Assembly (NCBI GenBank): GCA_025765615.1
Contig: JAIVFJ010000004.1
Span: 496,001-560,000 of the forward strand
DNA from: Zopfochytrium polystomum
Taxonomy: Eukaryota; Chytridiomycota; Chytridiomycetes; Chytridiales; Chytridiaceae
Reading direction: 5' to 3'
DNA: 64,000 nucleotides
In this document: piece after piece, positions 22,806-33,540 of the stretch
How the letters are laid out: each line of letters opens with the position of its first letter
How positions within the stretch are numbered: the stretch's first letter is position 1
Notes under the pieces: generated by a model
Seen by the model: the letters and a program-made list of their open reading frames with translations, nothing else
Told to the model about the DNA's origin: nothing
Databases searched by the model: none
Program-made: the position numbers and the translations under genes

Positions 22806-23992
22806 ATGGTAACGAACGCGTCCGCGGAGGCCATCGCGAGTTGCCCCTATCCCTGCCCCTCTCACGCTCGCTCGCGGCCTGCCATCGACACCGCTTTCTG
22901 TGCCGTATTGAAGGATCACGCGCCGTTTCGATCTGATCCACACCATGGCGTGGCTCGGCAGCGAGGAGGCAGAGCTCCGCCCGCCGCAAACCCCTATCCC
23001 TTCCAGCTTCCCCGGTTCACCCCACCCACTCACTTCTCCGTCCTCCGCATGCCCCACTTGAAACAGAAACAGAAACACGCGCGCAAATCGAACCCTCCCT
23101 CCTTGTGTTGGGTTGTTAACCCTCTTTTCACTCGCTAACCCACCCCTCCACCCAAACCGTTGCAGAGTATCATGGAGTACAACGGCGGCGCCGTCATCGG
23201 CATGAAGGGCAAAAACTGCGTCGCTATCGCTGCCGACCGCCGCTTCGGCGTCCAGGCCCTCACCCTCGGAACAGACTTTAAAAAGATCTTTTCCGCAACC
23301 GACCGCGTGTACTACGGACTCGCCGGCCTCGCGACCGACGTACAGACTGTGTGAGTCGCACCCCCATTTCCCGCCTCTTCCCTCCCTCCCCCCCCCTCTC
23401 TTCCTCCGGCGTTTTCTGCAGAGCACTAACAGGGATACATTTTTAGGTCAGAGAAGCTCAAGATGAAGGTGGACATGTACGAGCTGAGGGAAGAGCGGAG
23501 CGTCAGCGCAAAGACGTTTGCCCATATTATTTCGTCGACGCTGTACGAGCGAAGGTAACCAGTGCTGTTTTGCTGCGCCCTGTCCCTCGTCCCTCGCTGG
23601 CGGTATCTCACAATGAGCGACGAAAAAAAAAAAAAACAAAAAAAAAACAACCAAAAAACACCCCCAGATTCGGCCCATACTTCGTCGAACCCGTCATCGT
23701 CGGTCTGGACGGACCCAACAAGGATGAGCCGTTCATCTGCTCGGCGGACCTGATCGGCTGCCTCAACTTTGCCAAGGACTTTGTGGTGATTGGCACGGCG
23801 GGCCCGCAGCTGTATGGTATGTGCGAGTCCCTGTGGGAGCCGGACCTCGAGCCCGAGGACCTGTTTGAGACCATCTCGCAGGCGCTGCTGAACGCCGTCG
23901 ACCGCGACGCCATCTCGGGTTGGGGCGGTATCGTGCACGTTATTACGCCAGAGGGCGTCGTGACGAGGACGCTCAAGGGACGCATGGACTGA
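22806..23992 (+). CDS. PUP3: 20S proteasome subunit beta-3, 4 exons with a start-codon-only first exon
   Basis: Non-catalytic beta-ring subunit of the 20S proteasome. Exon 1 is just ATG (22806-22808) followed by GTAACG. Exon 2 (23166-23350) continues as [20 protein letters not shown], which reproduces the typical metazoan N-terminus M-SIM-YNGGAV. Exons 3 and 4 are 23447-23554 and 23668-23992. The total is 206 aa, matching the family (about 205). Landmarks: [102 protein letters not shown] and RTLKGRMD. All introns are GT-AG and phases agree. The ATG in exon 2 (23175) could also serve as a start, at the cost of three residues. Confidence 0.96.
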
Positions 23993-24291
23993 GATGTTGG
24001 CTGTGGTAGTTAGTGGGGGCGGGTTAGGGTTGGTTGGGCCGCTGTGGGACTAGGGGAACGTTGGCTTCAAGTGCGCGCTTTGGTTTTGCAAAAAAAAAAA
24101 AAAAACGAGAAAAATATAAAAAACACGAAAAGAGAACATGTGCAACGAGCAAACTGGGAGTAACAAGTATTCGGGGAGAGTGGGGGGGTGAAGCACGGCC
24201 GGCCAGAGACGACGCGCAGAGGACTGGAGCCGGGTCGCAACAACAAGAAATCTAGCAAGAAAGGCTGCGACTGAAGGGCAGTGGGGGACCG
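23993..24291. other. Convergent 3' region with A-tract
   Basis: 299 bp between the stops of proteasome beta-3 (plus) and the carrier gene (minus). It holds a 15-nt A tract near 24092 and an AATATAAAA motif (24112-24120) that could serve polyadenylation. No gene. Confidence 0.45.
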
Positions 24292-25894
24292 TCACGCCTT
24301 GACCGGCGCGGCCTCGCGCATGCGCAGGAACACGAGCAGCCACACCGCGCTTGTGAAAAGCTGTTTGAAAAATATAAACGCAAACGAACACGAGAGTCAG
24401 TCCACCTGGAACAGTGACAAACCCCAAAGACTCACCTCCTCCTTGAACGCAAACATGAAAGCCGACGCCAGCACGCTCTGCAGCAGCTTCGCCTGCAGGC
24501 CCTTGTACAGCCCCTGCACGCCCTCCGCCTTTGCAATCTTTTGGATCCCGTCCACCACCGACTTGTACCGGCCCGGGTCGTCCTCGTTCTGCTTCAGCTG
24601 CATGCGCGACTTGACGACACTGAGAAAAAAATTGATGAGTAACTTGAGAATTCCCGCCCGCCGTCGCGGCCGCCGGCTCGCCTGAAACAAAAGAATCCCC
24701 CTCCCAACTCACATGTACGGATACGTGACGCCCGTCGCGACCAACTTTGACACAGCGCCGAGCAAGAAAAAGTCCGTCCCCGCCAGCCCCGCGCGACCCT
24801 GCGCCGCGCGCCGCCGCGCCAGCCAGTCCTTCAGCCGCTCAAACACCGTGTACTGGATGATCGGGTTGACCACCAGGATCAGCGCCGGCACGATGCCGCG
24901 CCAGAACCCGCCGGGCCCCTCCTCGCGCAGGATCTTGCGCACCGTCGCGAGCGTCGAGAGCGGCGCGGTAGAGGTGGTCGAGGAGGTGGACGCGTTGGGG
25001 TCGGCGAGGGTGGTCTTTTTCACGGTTTGGCGGGTCTGTGTTTTGGTGGGAATGAGAGAGGTGGTGGGAAGGCTGAAGGGAAAAAAGGACTCACGTTGAC
25101 GACCCAGATGGGGTTCGTGATGACGACGGTCGCGGCGCCGGCGACGGCGCCGGCGGACATGCTCTCGAGGGTGGTCATGGCGCGTTTCACCCCCGCGGCC
25201 TTTTCGAACGCGGCCTTGACCAGCTCGTACCAGTAGTAGTACACGCCCTGCGTCACGGCGATGCCAAAGAGCGCGGACTCAATGCCGCTATGATTTTTGT
25301 TTTTTTTTTTTTTGGGGGGTGATAAAAGATGAGAGGAGGGCGGGGTTTAGTTCGAGGTTGGGGCAGATCCCACGGACAGCTTGGACCGCAGACGGGTCCA
25401 GCCACAACATCTACACCCCCCGATCGCCGATCGCGCAAAAGCAAAGCTCGCGCCCGAGGCACCCCCGCGGCCGATCCAGCCCCCCCCACCTCCGAGATCG
25501 CCCTCCTCACTCTTCCCTCTCACTTACGAGTACAATCCCTGCACGCCCTCCTCCCTGATTATCTTCCTGAACGCGTCGAGCTGGCCCGCGGGCGGCGTCT
25601 TCTTACCGTCGGACGCGGTGGCGGCGGCGGCGGGGGTTTTGCTGACCTGCGAGCGGGTCGAGACCGTGACGAGCGGGTACGTGAGGGTCATGCTGATCAT
25701 GCCGCCGCCGGCGCCTGTTGGTGGAGGTGGAGGTGGGATATGGGGTGGTCAGGGTTACCCGAGCAGACGTTCATATGGAGGTGTGTTGTGTGGCAAGCTG
25801 TGGAGGTAGATCGCGCGGGCCGCGTGAAGGAGGTGAGGTGGGTGGGTGAGTGCACGTTACCGGCGAGGGCGTGAGCGACCGAGTCTGAGGCCAT
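24292..25894 (-). CDS. Peroxisomal adenine-nucleotide (ATP) carrier, mitochondrial-carrier family, 6 exons
   Basis: SLC25-family transporter, closest in pattern to yeast Ant1 / human SLC25A17 (PMP34), which bring ATP and cofactors into peroxisomes. Minus-strand exons 25894-25861, 25714-25528, 25287-25095, 25035-24713, 24619-24436 and 24360-24292 join exactly to 329 aa. The three carrier repeats have the P-x-D/E-like signatures in the peroxisomal form: TYPLVTVSTRSQV, TNPIWVVNTRQTV and TYPYIVVKSRMQL. They are followed by helix pairs GIESALFGIAVTQGVYYYWY, GIVPALILVVNPIIQYTVFE and GLQAKLLQSVLASAFMFAF. The Val/Trp replacements of the usual Asp/Glu in the signatures are characteristic of this subfamily. 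An Ala/Thr/Ser-rich loop follows the second signature. The start is ATG 25894, with a hydrophobic first exon. Confidence 0.93.
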
Positions 25895-25984
25895 CTTCTT
25901 GTTGGTGTTGGTGCAGGTAGCGTGGCGACAACGGGCTGAATCCCTGTGGGATGGGCGGGTCTTGGTGGCGTGTGGGTGATCGTT

Positions 25985-26027
<43 letters not shown>

Positions 26028-26200
26028 GGCCCAACTCGGCTGATCAGCAGTTTGAGCTCGAATTGGTGGGTTAAAAAAATGCGGAAAATGGTGAAAAACA
26101 GAAAAAAAGACGCCGGGATGACGGCAGGCAGCGTGTGACCCCTGCAGCCGCCGCCGCGACGAGAGCGGCTCTGCCTTTCTCTCTCTCTGTCTCTGTCTCT

Positions 26201-26257
<57 letters not shown>

Positions 26258-26705
26258 AATTCGGTACCGCCCACGTCATCACTTCCCTGAATCCGTCGGC
26301 TGCCGTTTGAAGGAGGGTGTAGGTTGAATTGAAATACTGATACCTGGCCTGCACTTCCCTCTCTTCTGCTGACTTGAAATAATCTAAATATCTGCCCCGA
26401 CAGATATGAGTGCAGTTTGGGTTGGCGGAGAAGCTTTGCGAGTGAGAGTCGGGGGGAAAGGAAGATAACAGCCACCCTCGCACTTGGCAGTGAGGCTCTT
26501 TCGACCGTGTGTTATGGAACTCTCTCTCTCTCTCTCTGGCTTTGCCTGATAGCTCCATCTCTCTCCTGCCTCAATTCATCCCCGTCTTTCGAGAAGGAAA
26601 GGAGGCTCACACACGGTTTGTCATTCTTAAATACATTGCAACAACCTTCCACGGCGTCCGCAACAGCCTCCGAGACAAGGGCTCATACTCACTCCCACAC
26701 TAACA
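25895..26705. repeat. Intergenic region with two long (CT)n microsatellites
   Basis: Divergent promoter region between the carrier and CFAP73-like genes. A pure CT run spans about 25986-26024. A second, interrupted CT/TCTG block spans about 26177-26256, and a short CT run lies at 26520-26538. No gene is supported. These polypyrimidine tracts could be GAGA/CT-type promoter elements. Confidence 0.85.
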
Positions 26706-28334
26706 ATGGGCGGCGGAGCAGGCGGCGTCAGCAGCATCGAGGAGTACTTCCGGGTCAACGTCGAAAAGAAGCTATTCATGTAAAGAAAAGGCGGTTCCGA
26801 CCGCCACTCTCACCCTGGTCGCTGATCACAGGCACCCTCCGGTCATTCCACCCTCTGCCCCCATTCACCCACACGAAACCCCCTCCTCCCAGAAAAGTCC
26901 CCGAACAAGAAGATCATGACCTCACACCGGCCACCCGCCTCCTTGAGAAGCGGCGGGAGATGCTCGAGGTCGAAAACGGGCTCACGCAGCAGAAGGAGGA
27001 GTTTTCGATGAAGATGGAGTCCCTGCTCCAGCGCCGCGAGGAGCTCGCGCGCAAGGAGTCGCAGCTGAAGGAGTCGCTGCTCAAGTTTGACAAGTTTTTG
27101 AAGGTTTCGTGTTGGTGGGGTGTGGTGTTCCGACAGTGGGGGTGGTAGCGGGTTTCGACGAATGTGGAACTGTGCGTTTCTCACTCGCCGTCCCGCAGGA
27201 GAACGATGCAAAACGAAACAGGGCCATCAAAAAGGCGATCGAGGAGCAAAAGACGCGCGGGCTGAAGGAGCTGGAGATCCAGCAGCTCAAAGACCAGCAG
27301 GCCGATCTCGTGGCAAAGAAGGAGCGCGGCGCGAAAGCCGTGGACACCAGTTAGTGCTGGCGAGTTTGTTGTTCCTGGAGATTCGGAACTGCTCGGCCAA
27401 CAAGGGAACGGAGAACTGACACCAACTCCCCCTTCCCCTATATTGTCAATATTATCACAAACAATCAAAGACCTGATGTACCAAAAGTACCTCGAATCGA
27501 TCCTCGAAGCCGCCGACGAGTTTGGGGAGGTCAAGGATCTCCTCGCGCGCCACGACACGCTGGCGGCAACCAATCAGGAGCTCCTCGCGCGCGCCAAAGA
27601 GGCGCAGGAACGGACCGAAGCAGATCGCCTCCGGTTTGCCAAGATAACCGAAGTACATCAAACCTGACAAAATGTTGAATACAATTCAATCGCTTCATTG
27701 ACGAGGTTTTCCTTTCCAAAACCAGGAAAAAAACAACATCATCCTCAACTACAACAACGAAATCGCCAAGCTGCAGACCAAGCTGGAAGAATCGCAGCTA
27801 CGCAGCGGAAAGTTTCAGCTCGAGTGGGACTTAACGCTAAAGAACGCGACGGCGAAGACGCTGCTGCTGGGACAGATTAAAATGTGCGTGTGTGCTGGTA
27901 CCGGTGCTTCCGAATCTGCACCCCCTCTGTAACTGAGAAAATGGATCCTCTCTGACGGTCCTTTTCTTATTATTTTCTGCAGGGCAACAAGCAACCTGTT
28001 CAGCCTTGTAAAGGGACACCTCAGCTCGCGTGTCTCAAACTCGGCCGACACGTGCCAACAGCTGGACAAGATTCAGCAGTTTATTATCGGTGGGTAATGA
28101 GCTGGGACAGGCTATGCTCTTCCTCCCTGGATCTTATTTCGTACTGACTATCTGTAACTTCCCGTGTAAAAATATTTACCAGACCTAAGCGACATAACGA
28201 GCTCGTACACAGCCCAGGACCGCATCGCGTACCTGGCGGGCGCACAGTCTGCCGCTGGAGCTTTGAACACGGTGGGCACTGTCGCTGCCGCCGGTGCTCA
28301 GGTCCAAAGCAAAGCGGCGTTAACGGCCAATTGA
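26706..28334 (+). CDS. CCDC42/CFAP73-like flagellar coiled-coil protein (DUF4200), 7 exons
   Basis: Coiled-coil protein of the family that includes CFAP73/MIA2, part of the modifier-of-inner-arms complex of the axoneme, and CCDC42. Exons 26706-26779, 26893-27103, 27199-27349, 27471-27652, 27726-27883, 27983-28089 and 28183-28334 join in frame to 344 aa. The DUF4200 core is clear: ATRLLEKRREMLEVENGLTQ, then KEEFSMKMESLLQRREELAR, KESQLKESLLKFDKFLKEND and AKRNRAIKKAIEEQ. Then follow a second coiled coil (DEFGEVKDLLARHDTL), LNYNNEIAKLQTKLEESQLR and SNLFSLVKGHLSSRV. The C-terminus is Ala-rich. The exon 4 acceptor (27470) is the least certain. Presence of this gene implies a motile flagellum, consistent with zoospore-forming fungi. 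Confidence 0.9.
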
Positions 28335-28571
28335 GGGTTGGGTTTCTTGCCCACGTCCTTTCTTTGTGATGCCGGCCGGGAGTGCTCTGCTTGGAAAGGA
28401 ACCAAACCTCTTGTATTTACGCGCAACAGCTTCACCCCGAATGAAGACTACATACCCGACAGAGTATGGGGAGAACCAAAGAGAGAAAAAAAAAAAAAAA
28501 AAAAAAAAAAAGAAACAACGCGAAACCTCAGGAAGAAAAGAACAACGAACAAAAAAGTTATGCAAGCTGAG
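28335..28571. repeat. Convergent 3' region with long poly(A) tract
   Basis: Between the CFAP73-like and PRI2 stops. An uninterrupted A run of about 25 nt (28487-28511) is read as T on the PRI2 strand. No gene. Confidence 0.7.
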
Positions 28572-30332
28572 TCAACGGTCCAGCTCGATTCCAAGGTCGT
28601 CCACCTGGACAGCAGGCTCCTCTTCAAGGGCCGCCCCATCTTTCAAAGCCTCTCCAGTCTGTCGCGGCGCAGCAGTCTTCCGAGACGTCAGCCGGTAGCT
28701 CATGTCAAACCACTGATTCGGATGCTCAATGATGTCAAAGGGCGCCGAGGCAGCAGCAGCCGCGGCCAGGGCATCCCCACTTCCTCCCTCTGCCGCCGCG
28801 GCCGCCGCCAGCGCCCTCCGCGCCTCGCGCACGGCAGGGCCCCTTACCATCTCAAACACCCTCGTGCACGCAATTTGCGCATGCCCGTCCTTTGCCAGAG
28901 CCAACACCTCGCCCATCATCGGCCCTTCCGCGACGCCAAGCCTCCCGCAAATCCCGCGCACCGCGTCCCCCGACAAGTGCCGGAACGGGCATCCATGCGC
29001 CTCGCCCGCCGCCGCGTTGGGCCCGTGCTCCATGATGATGCGCTGGCACGAGTGCGGCGCGTAATCCCTGCGAGACCCTTCGCGGCCGTAATTGAACCTG
29101 ACATTGTACGCATACGCCTTTGAAAACTGGTCGTCGGTGAGCTTGGAAAACGCCTTGCGCCAGTACACGAGCGCCTCGTCGAGCGGCAGGCCCGCGCCCT
29201 TTAAGAACAGCGAAAACTGCAGCCGCCCCGTGTGCTTCAGGTGCGAGTTTGCCGCGAGGTGCGTCTGCATGTGGAGCATGCACGGCGGGAAATGGCCCTC
29301 CTTTGCCAGGCGGTTCACTTCCGCGGCGCGGATCGTGCCCGCACCGGCACCGGCCGCGGTGTTGTTGGGGTCGTACCCGCCCGTCGCGAGCTGCCGCGCG
29401 ATCGAGTTCAGCACTGGCGCGAGCCGGTCGTCCTCGTCCATGCGCGGCATCGCGCGCGCGGTCGCCTCCAGCGCGTCCCGCAGCCGCTCGCGGAACGCGT
29501 GCGCGACGAGCAGCGGCCGCTCCGCGTCGGGCACGTACGCGAACCCGGCGGCGACCACCACCGCGCGGCGCGCAACGAGCCCCGCGACGCGCTCGAACGG
29601 CACCTTGTAGAACCCGCCGCGCGTCCCCGGCCGTCGCTCCACGGCCGCCGCGGCAACGTCCGCGCCGTGCACGGCGGCCAGCTCCCCCTGAATCGCGCGC
29701 AGCTCCGCCGGCGGCGAGTCGGCGGCGTCGCAGCCGAGCGCGGCGGCGTGTCTGCGGAGGAACGCGTCGCGGTCCGCGGCGGGCTCGGCCTCGAAGCGGG
29801 CGCGGAACAGCGCCGTCTCGGTGCGCAGGAACCACGCGCGGTTGTCTTCGGTGCGGCAGTAGGCCAGCCGCAGGATGTAGTGCGAGCAGTGGTCCTTGAG
29901 CCGCTCGTTCGCCACGCGGGAGGCGCCGGCCGCCGCCGCGAGCGAGTTGGGAGTCAGGCGGAGGTGCTTGTCGAGGAGCGGCTTGAGGGATGCGGCGGTG
30001 GCGGCGGCGGAAGCGGCCGCGGTGCTGTTGCTGGAGGCGGCGGCCTTGGATCGGATGGCGGCGGCGTCGATGGCGCGGAGCACCTTGAGGCGGTCGAGCG
30101 CCCAGAGCTCAAAGTCGTCGACGGTGATTTCGGCGCGCGGCGGGCTGGTGTATGGGCATAGGGCGGTCGGGTAGCGGGAGAGCAACGGGTGGCTGGCAAA
30201 GAGGGCGAGCAGCTGCGGATCGCCACCGGCGATGCCCGCGATGCCGTCGTCGAGGAGGAGGTCGTGGTTCAGGTCGCCGCCCACGCCGCCGCCGCTGGCG
30301 GCTTTGCCCGAGGTCCTGGACTTTTTGAACAT
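28572..30332 (-). CDS. PRI2: DNA primase large subunit (Pri2), single exon
   Basis: Regulatory subunit of primase in the DNA polymerase alpha complex; helps make RNA primers and holds a 4Fe-4S cluster. One uninterrupted 586-aa frame from ATG 30332. The N-terminal half is GC-rich with Ala-rich insertions. Recognisable: SRYPTALCPYTSPPRA, VDDFELWALDRLKVLRAID, DHCSHYILRLAYCRTEDNRA and WFLRTETALFRARF. The C-terminal cluster domain supplies the four Cys ligands: PPCMLHMQ, HSCQRIIMEHGPNA, HGCPFRHL and IACTRVFEM. It also has RLQFSLFLKGAGLPLDEALV and YWRKAFSKLT, then YAYNVRFNYG. The end is EHPNQWFDMSYRL plus an acidic tail. Length fits the family (about 510-530) with small insertions. It is the only long intronless gene in the window, and it stays in frame throughout. 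Confidence 0.95.
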   Translation of the reverse strand: MFKKSRTSGKAASGGGVGGDLNHDLLLDDGIAGIAGGDPQLLALFASHPLLSRYPTALCPYTSPPRAEITVDDFELWALDRLKVLRAIDAAAIRSKAAASSNSTAAASAAATAASLKPLLDKHLRLTPNSLAAAAGASRVANERLKDHCSHYILRLAYCRTEDNRAWFLRTETALFRARFEAEPAADRDAFLRRHAAALGCDAADSPPAELRAIQGELAAVHGADVAAAAVERRPGTRGGFYKVPFERVAGLVARRAVVVAAGFAYVPDAERPLLVAHAFRERLRDALEATARAMPRMDEDDRLAPVLNSIARQLATGGYDPNNTAAGAGAGTIRAAEVNRLAKEGHFPPCMLHMQTHLAANSHLKHTGRLQFSLFLKGAGLPLDEALVYWRKAFSKLTDDQFSKAYAYNVRFNYGREGSRRDYAPHSCQRIIMEHGPNAAAGEAHGCPFRHLSGDAVRGICGRLGVAEGPMMGEVLALAKDGHAQIACTRVFEMVRGPAVREARRALAAAAAAEGGSGDALAAAAAASAPFDIIEHPNQWFDMSYRLTSRKTAAPRQTGEALKDGAALEEEPAVQVDDLGIELDR

Positions 30333-30414
30333 TCTGTTGAGGCGATCGCTTGTCCAGACCCGAACGATTGAATTTCCGTGACAAGGCTGGGTGGTCCTTG
30401 TCAGATCCGCACAA

Positions 30415-33209
30415 ATGTCTCAGCAGCAAGGCGACAAGGCGCGCATCTACTTTGGCTCCATCGAGGACGTGGAGCGACGGCGGCTCGCGGCCGCGGGCGC
30501 CTACGGATCCGCCGATGGCGGCCAGGGTTCTTCGACATCGCAGCAGCAGCAGCAACGATCGAGGGTAAGGGCAGAGGACTGCTACAAAGGCCCCCAACAG
30601 CTGCGCTTTCTTTTTTTTTTTCTTTCAGTCAATCGAAACTTGCTGCTATTTCCTCATCGCTCCGCCCTGGCCCCGCTCACATTTCCAAACTCAGGCCCGA
30701 AACTTTGATGACCTCGACGACGCGGCCGACATTGGCGAAAGCGGTCGGCGGGCCCAGGCGGAGCACCAAGCGGTCTTGGATGACTTTGAGCGCAAGCGGC
30801 TCGCGCGCTCCATCGCGGTCCCGACCGACGACCGCCGCGTCCGCGCCCGTCTCCGCGCGTACGGCGAGCCGCAGACGCTCTTTGGCGAAGGCCCGGGCGA
30901 GCGCAGGGACCGCCTGCGCGACCTCATGACGCAGCGGATGGAGGCCGGGATGGACGTCGAGGCGGAGGAGGCGCTCGACGAGGACGAGAGCGACGCGGAC
31001 GAGGACGACGACAGCAGCGGCGCTGGCGCGGACGATGATGAGAATGAGGAGTTTTACAGTTACGGTCCCGACGGGTTGCTCGAGGCGAGGCACTGGCTCG
31101 CGACGTGGTCCATGCGGAGAGCGGGGAGGCGGCTGGCTGCGCAGAGAGCTGAGTTGGAGGTCCCGCTCACGCAGAGAAAAAAGATGAAGCTGGATTGGTA
31201 TTCCCACCTCAAGGTGAGCGTCTCTGTTTTTGTTTCTTCGATGGGTGAGTTATTCGGGGGCACGAAAAATGACTAAGGAGGCAGTCTTGTTCAAGCCCTG
31301 GCCTGTTTGGGTCTATTTGAAGTGAAGTACACGTTCCAGTCATACGCCGAGCCGAGAGCGAAATATAGCAGTTGCGTTCGGAAGCCGAATCGCAGCGATT
31401 TCGTACAGCGCGGCTGTTCGCGCTTGGGTCGGCAGCCCCACCAAAAGCGCTATTTTGTGTACCTGTCCGCAGGAAAGCACTCACTCGGTCCTTTCCGCTT
31501 CCCGCCCACCCTGATGGTTCCTCCCAGACATTCAGTTTCACTGCGTCCCAAATCGGCGACGACCGTCCACTCAGCTATTGCGCGCTTTCGCCAAACTCGC
31601 GACTGATCGCGACGGGGTCGTTTTCGGGTCTCACGAAGCTTTGGTCCGTGCCGGACTGCAACCACCTGCTCACATTGAAGGGTCAGCGCGACCGCGTCAG
31701 CAGTCTCGCTTTCCACCCTGGCTCGACGATTTCGCAAGATCCTGGTGCTGTCAATTTGGTGACGAGCGGCATGGACGGGACAGTGAATTTGCATAGTTTT
31801 ACGAGGTTTGTGGGCCACAGTTTTGCTTTCATAAATTCCTCCTTGCCTGTTTCACTGGCAATCCAATTTAGAATTCTCATTCCTTCCTTACAGCCCAACA
31901 CCCATCGCTCAGCTTGTTGGTCACGAACTGCGAGTTGCTCGAGTCGCGTTTCACCCCTCAGGTCGCTACATCGGCACTGCAAGGTTTGTAACAAGCGGTT
32001 GCGTTGTTTTCGAAGAAATTTTTTTGTTGCGCTCATTTCTATCGTTCCTCCCTTACAGTTACGATCAAACATGGCGGCTGTGGGACACTGAAACACAAGC
32101 TGAACTATTACTCCAAGATCGACACTCGAGAGAGGTGTTTTGCATCGGTTTCCAGTGTGATGGGTCATTAGTGGCTTCCGCGTGAGTACATTTCATGAGT
32201 TGCCCGTTGCAGGCTCAATCAGAGTTCTCTTTCTGATTCATCGGCATTCCCTCTGACCCCCGAAAACAAACAAACAAAAAAAAAAACAACAACAAAAAAC
32301 GCTAGGGGCATGGACGCGATCGGGCGCGTCTGGGATCTCCGTACCGGCCGCTCCATCTTTGTCCTGCAAGGCCACGTGCGGCCCATCGTCAGCCTGGACT
32401 GGTCCCCGAACGGCTACACCATCGCGACCGGCTCCGAGGACAACCAGATCCGCATCTGGGACGTCCGCCAGGCGCGCTCCACGTATATCATCCCCGCGCA
32501 CACCAACCTCGTCTCGCAGGTCAAGTTTTGGCGCGCCGGTGACGGCTTCGAGTCGAGGAGCGCGGCGGACCGACGGAGGGCCGGTGGCGCGGCCGATAGC
32601 GCTCCCGCAGGGACCGGCGAGGCCCAGGTTGCCGCTTGGAGCTTTACGGACGACCCGCCGTACGGGAGGAGGAGTCGTCGCACTGGGCGCCGGCGGCGCG
32701 CGGGGATGGCGGTTGATTCGGGGTTGGTGGGGAACGGGGCCGGGGACAGCGATGACTCCGACGACGACGATGACGACGATGACGACGACGGCGAGGAGCG
32801 CATGGACGAGGACGGACGACATGGACTTTGACCCCGCGCGCGGGCACCGGCGGGACGACGGCGACTCGAGCACCACGGCGCTGCGGCGGCAGCTGCTGTC
32901 CGGCGGCCACCTGGTCTCGAGCTCGTACGACGGGTCGTGCAAGATTTTCACCGAGGGCGACTGGAAGCCGATCAAGAGCCTCTCGGGGCTGGAGACCAAA
33001 GTCATGGGGTGCGACGTGTCGCAAGGTAAAGTTTGGTTGTCCCTCTTTTATTATTTTTTTTTTTGTTTTTTTTTTTTTGCGGCTTGTTGTCTGATTCATT
33101 ATCGCCGGAAAAACAAAAAAAAAAAAAAACACTCTGACCAGACGGAAAGTACATCGCGACAGCATCTTACGATCGAACATTCAAGCTGTTCTCGCCGGAT
33201 GGGGTGTAA
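30415..33209 (+). CDS. PRP4: U4/U6 snRNP protein Prp4 (WD40), multi-exon, acidic insertion
   Basis: Spliceosomal WD40 protein of the U4/U6 particle, partner of Prp3. Exon 1 (30415-30564) has [20 protein letters not shown] (PRP4 N-terminal motif). Exon 2 (30695-31213) has the splicing-factor motif [38 protein letters not shown] and an acidic stretch. After an unresolved part (31214-31480) the WD repeats follow: [121 protein letters not shown], and the last exon [20 protein letters not shown]. Between the sixth and seventh repeats is an unusual insertion (32540-32870) rich in Arg, Gly and Asp. This exon (32306-33025) carries one base too many, so a +1 change is needed inside the insertion (around 32740-32815). 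Confidence 0.9.
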
Positions 33210-33540
33210 ATGGCTGCTGTGCGGTTCCTCTTCCAGCCATCAGACGGGGGAAAAAATAAAAAATATTAAAAAATAATAAAAATAAGTAACCCTCGCAAAA
33301 TGTGCGATTGATGGGGACTTCGTTGTTAATGCTTTTTGCAACCTTCTCCCTCCGCCTGCTTAGCAAAGCAGCTGCCGCTGGTCACTCAGAACGAGCTCAT
33401 TCCTTTCTTCCCAACTTTTTTTTTTTTTTTTTTTTTGTTTTTTTTGTTTGTTTGTTTCCTGTCCTTGGCGCAGCTCCTCCAGCCCCCCAACCCCTCTCCC
33501 TGGCGGTCCCTCACTCGTAGAGCTTCAATAACTTGCAAGC
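33210..33540. other. Convergent 3' region with T tracts
   Basis: 331 bp between the PRP4 and ETF-alpha stops. A T tract of about 18 nt (33419-33436) is followed by TTTG repeats; AT-rich (TAAAAAAT motifs near 33255-33285). No gene seen. Confidence 0.5.

Noticed and set aside
28852..30226. Long overlapping frames on both strands within the primase gene
   Set aside because: They are GC-driven shadows; only the Pri2 frame carries conserved domains.
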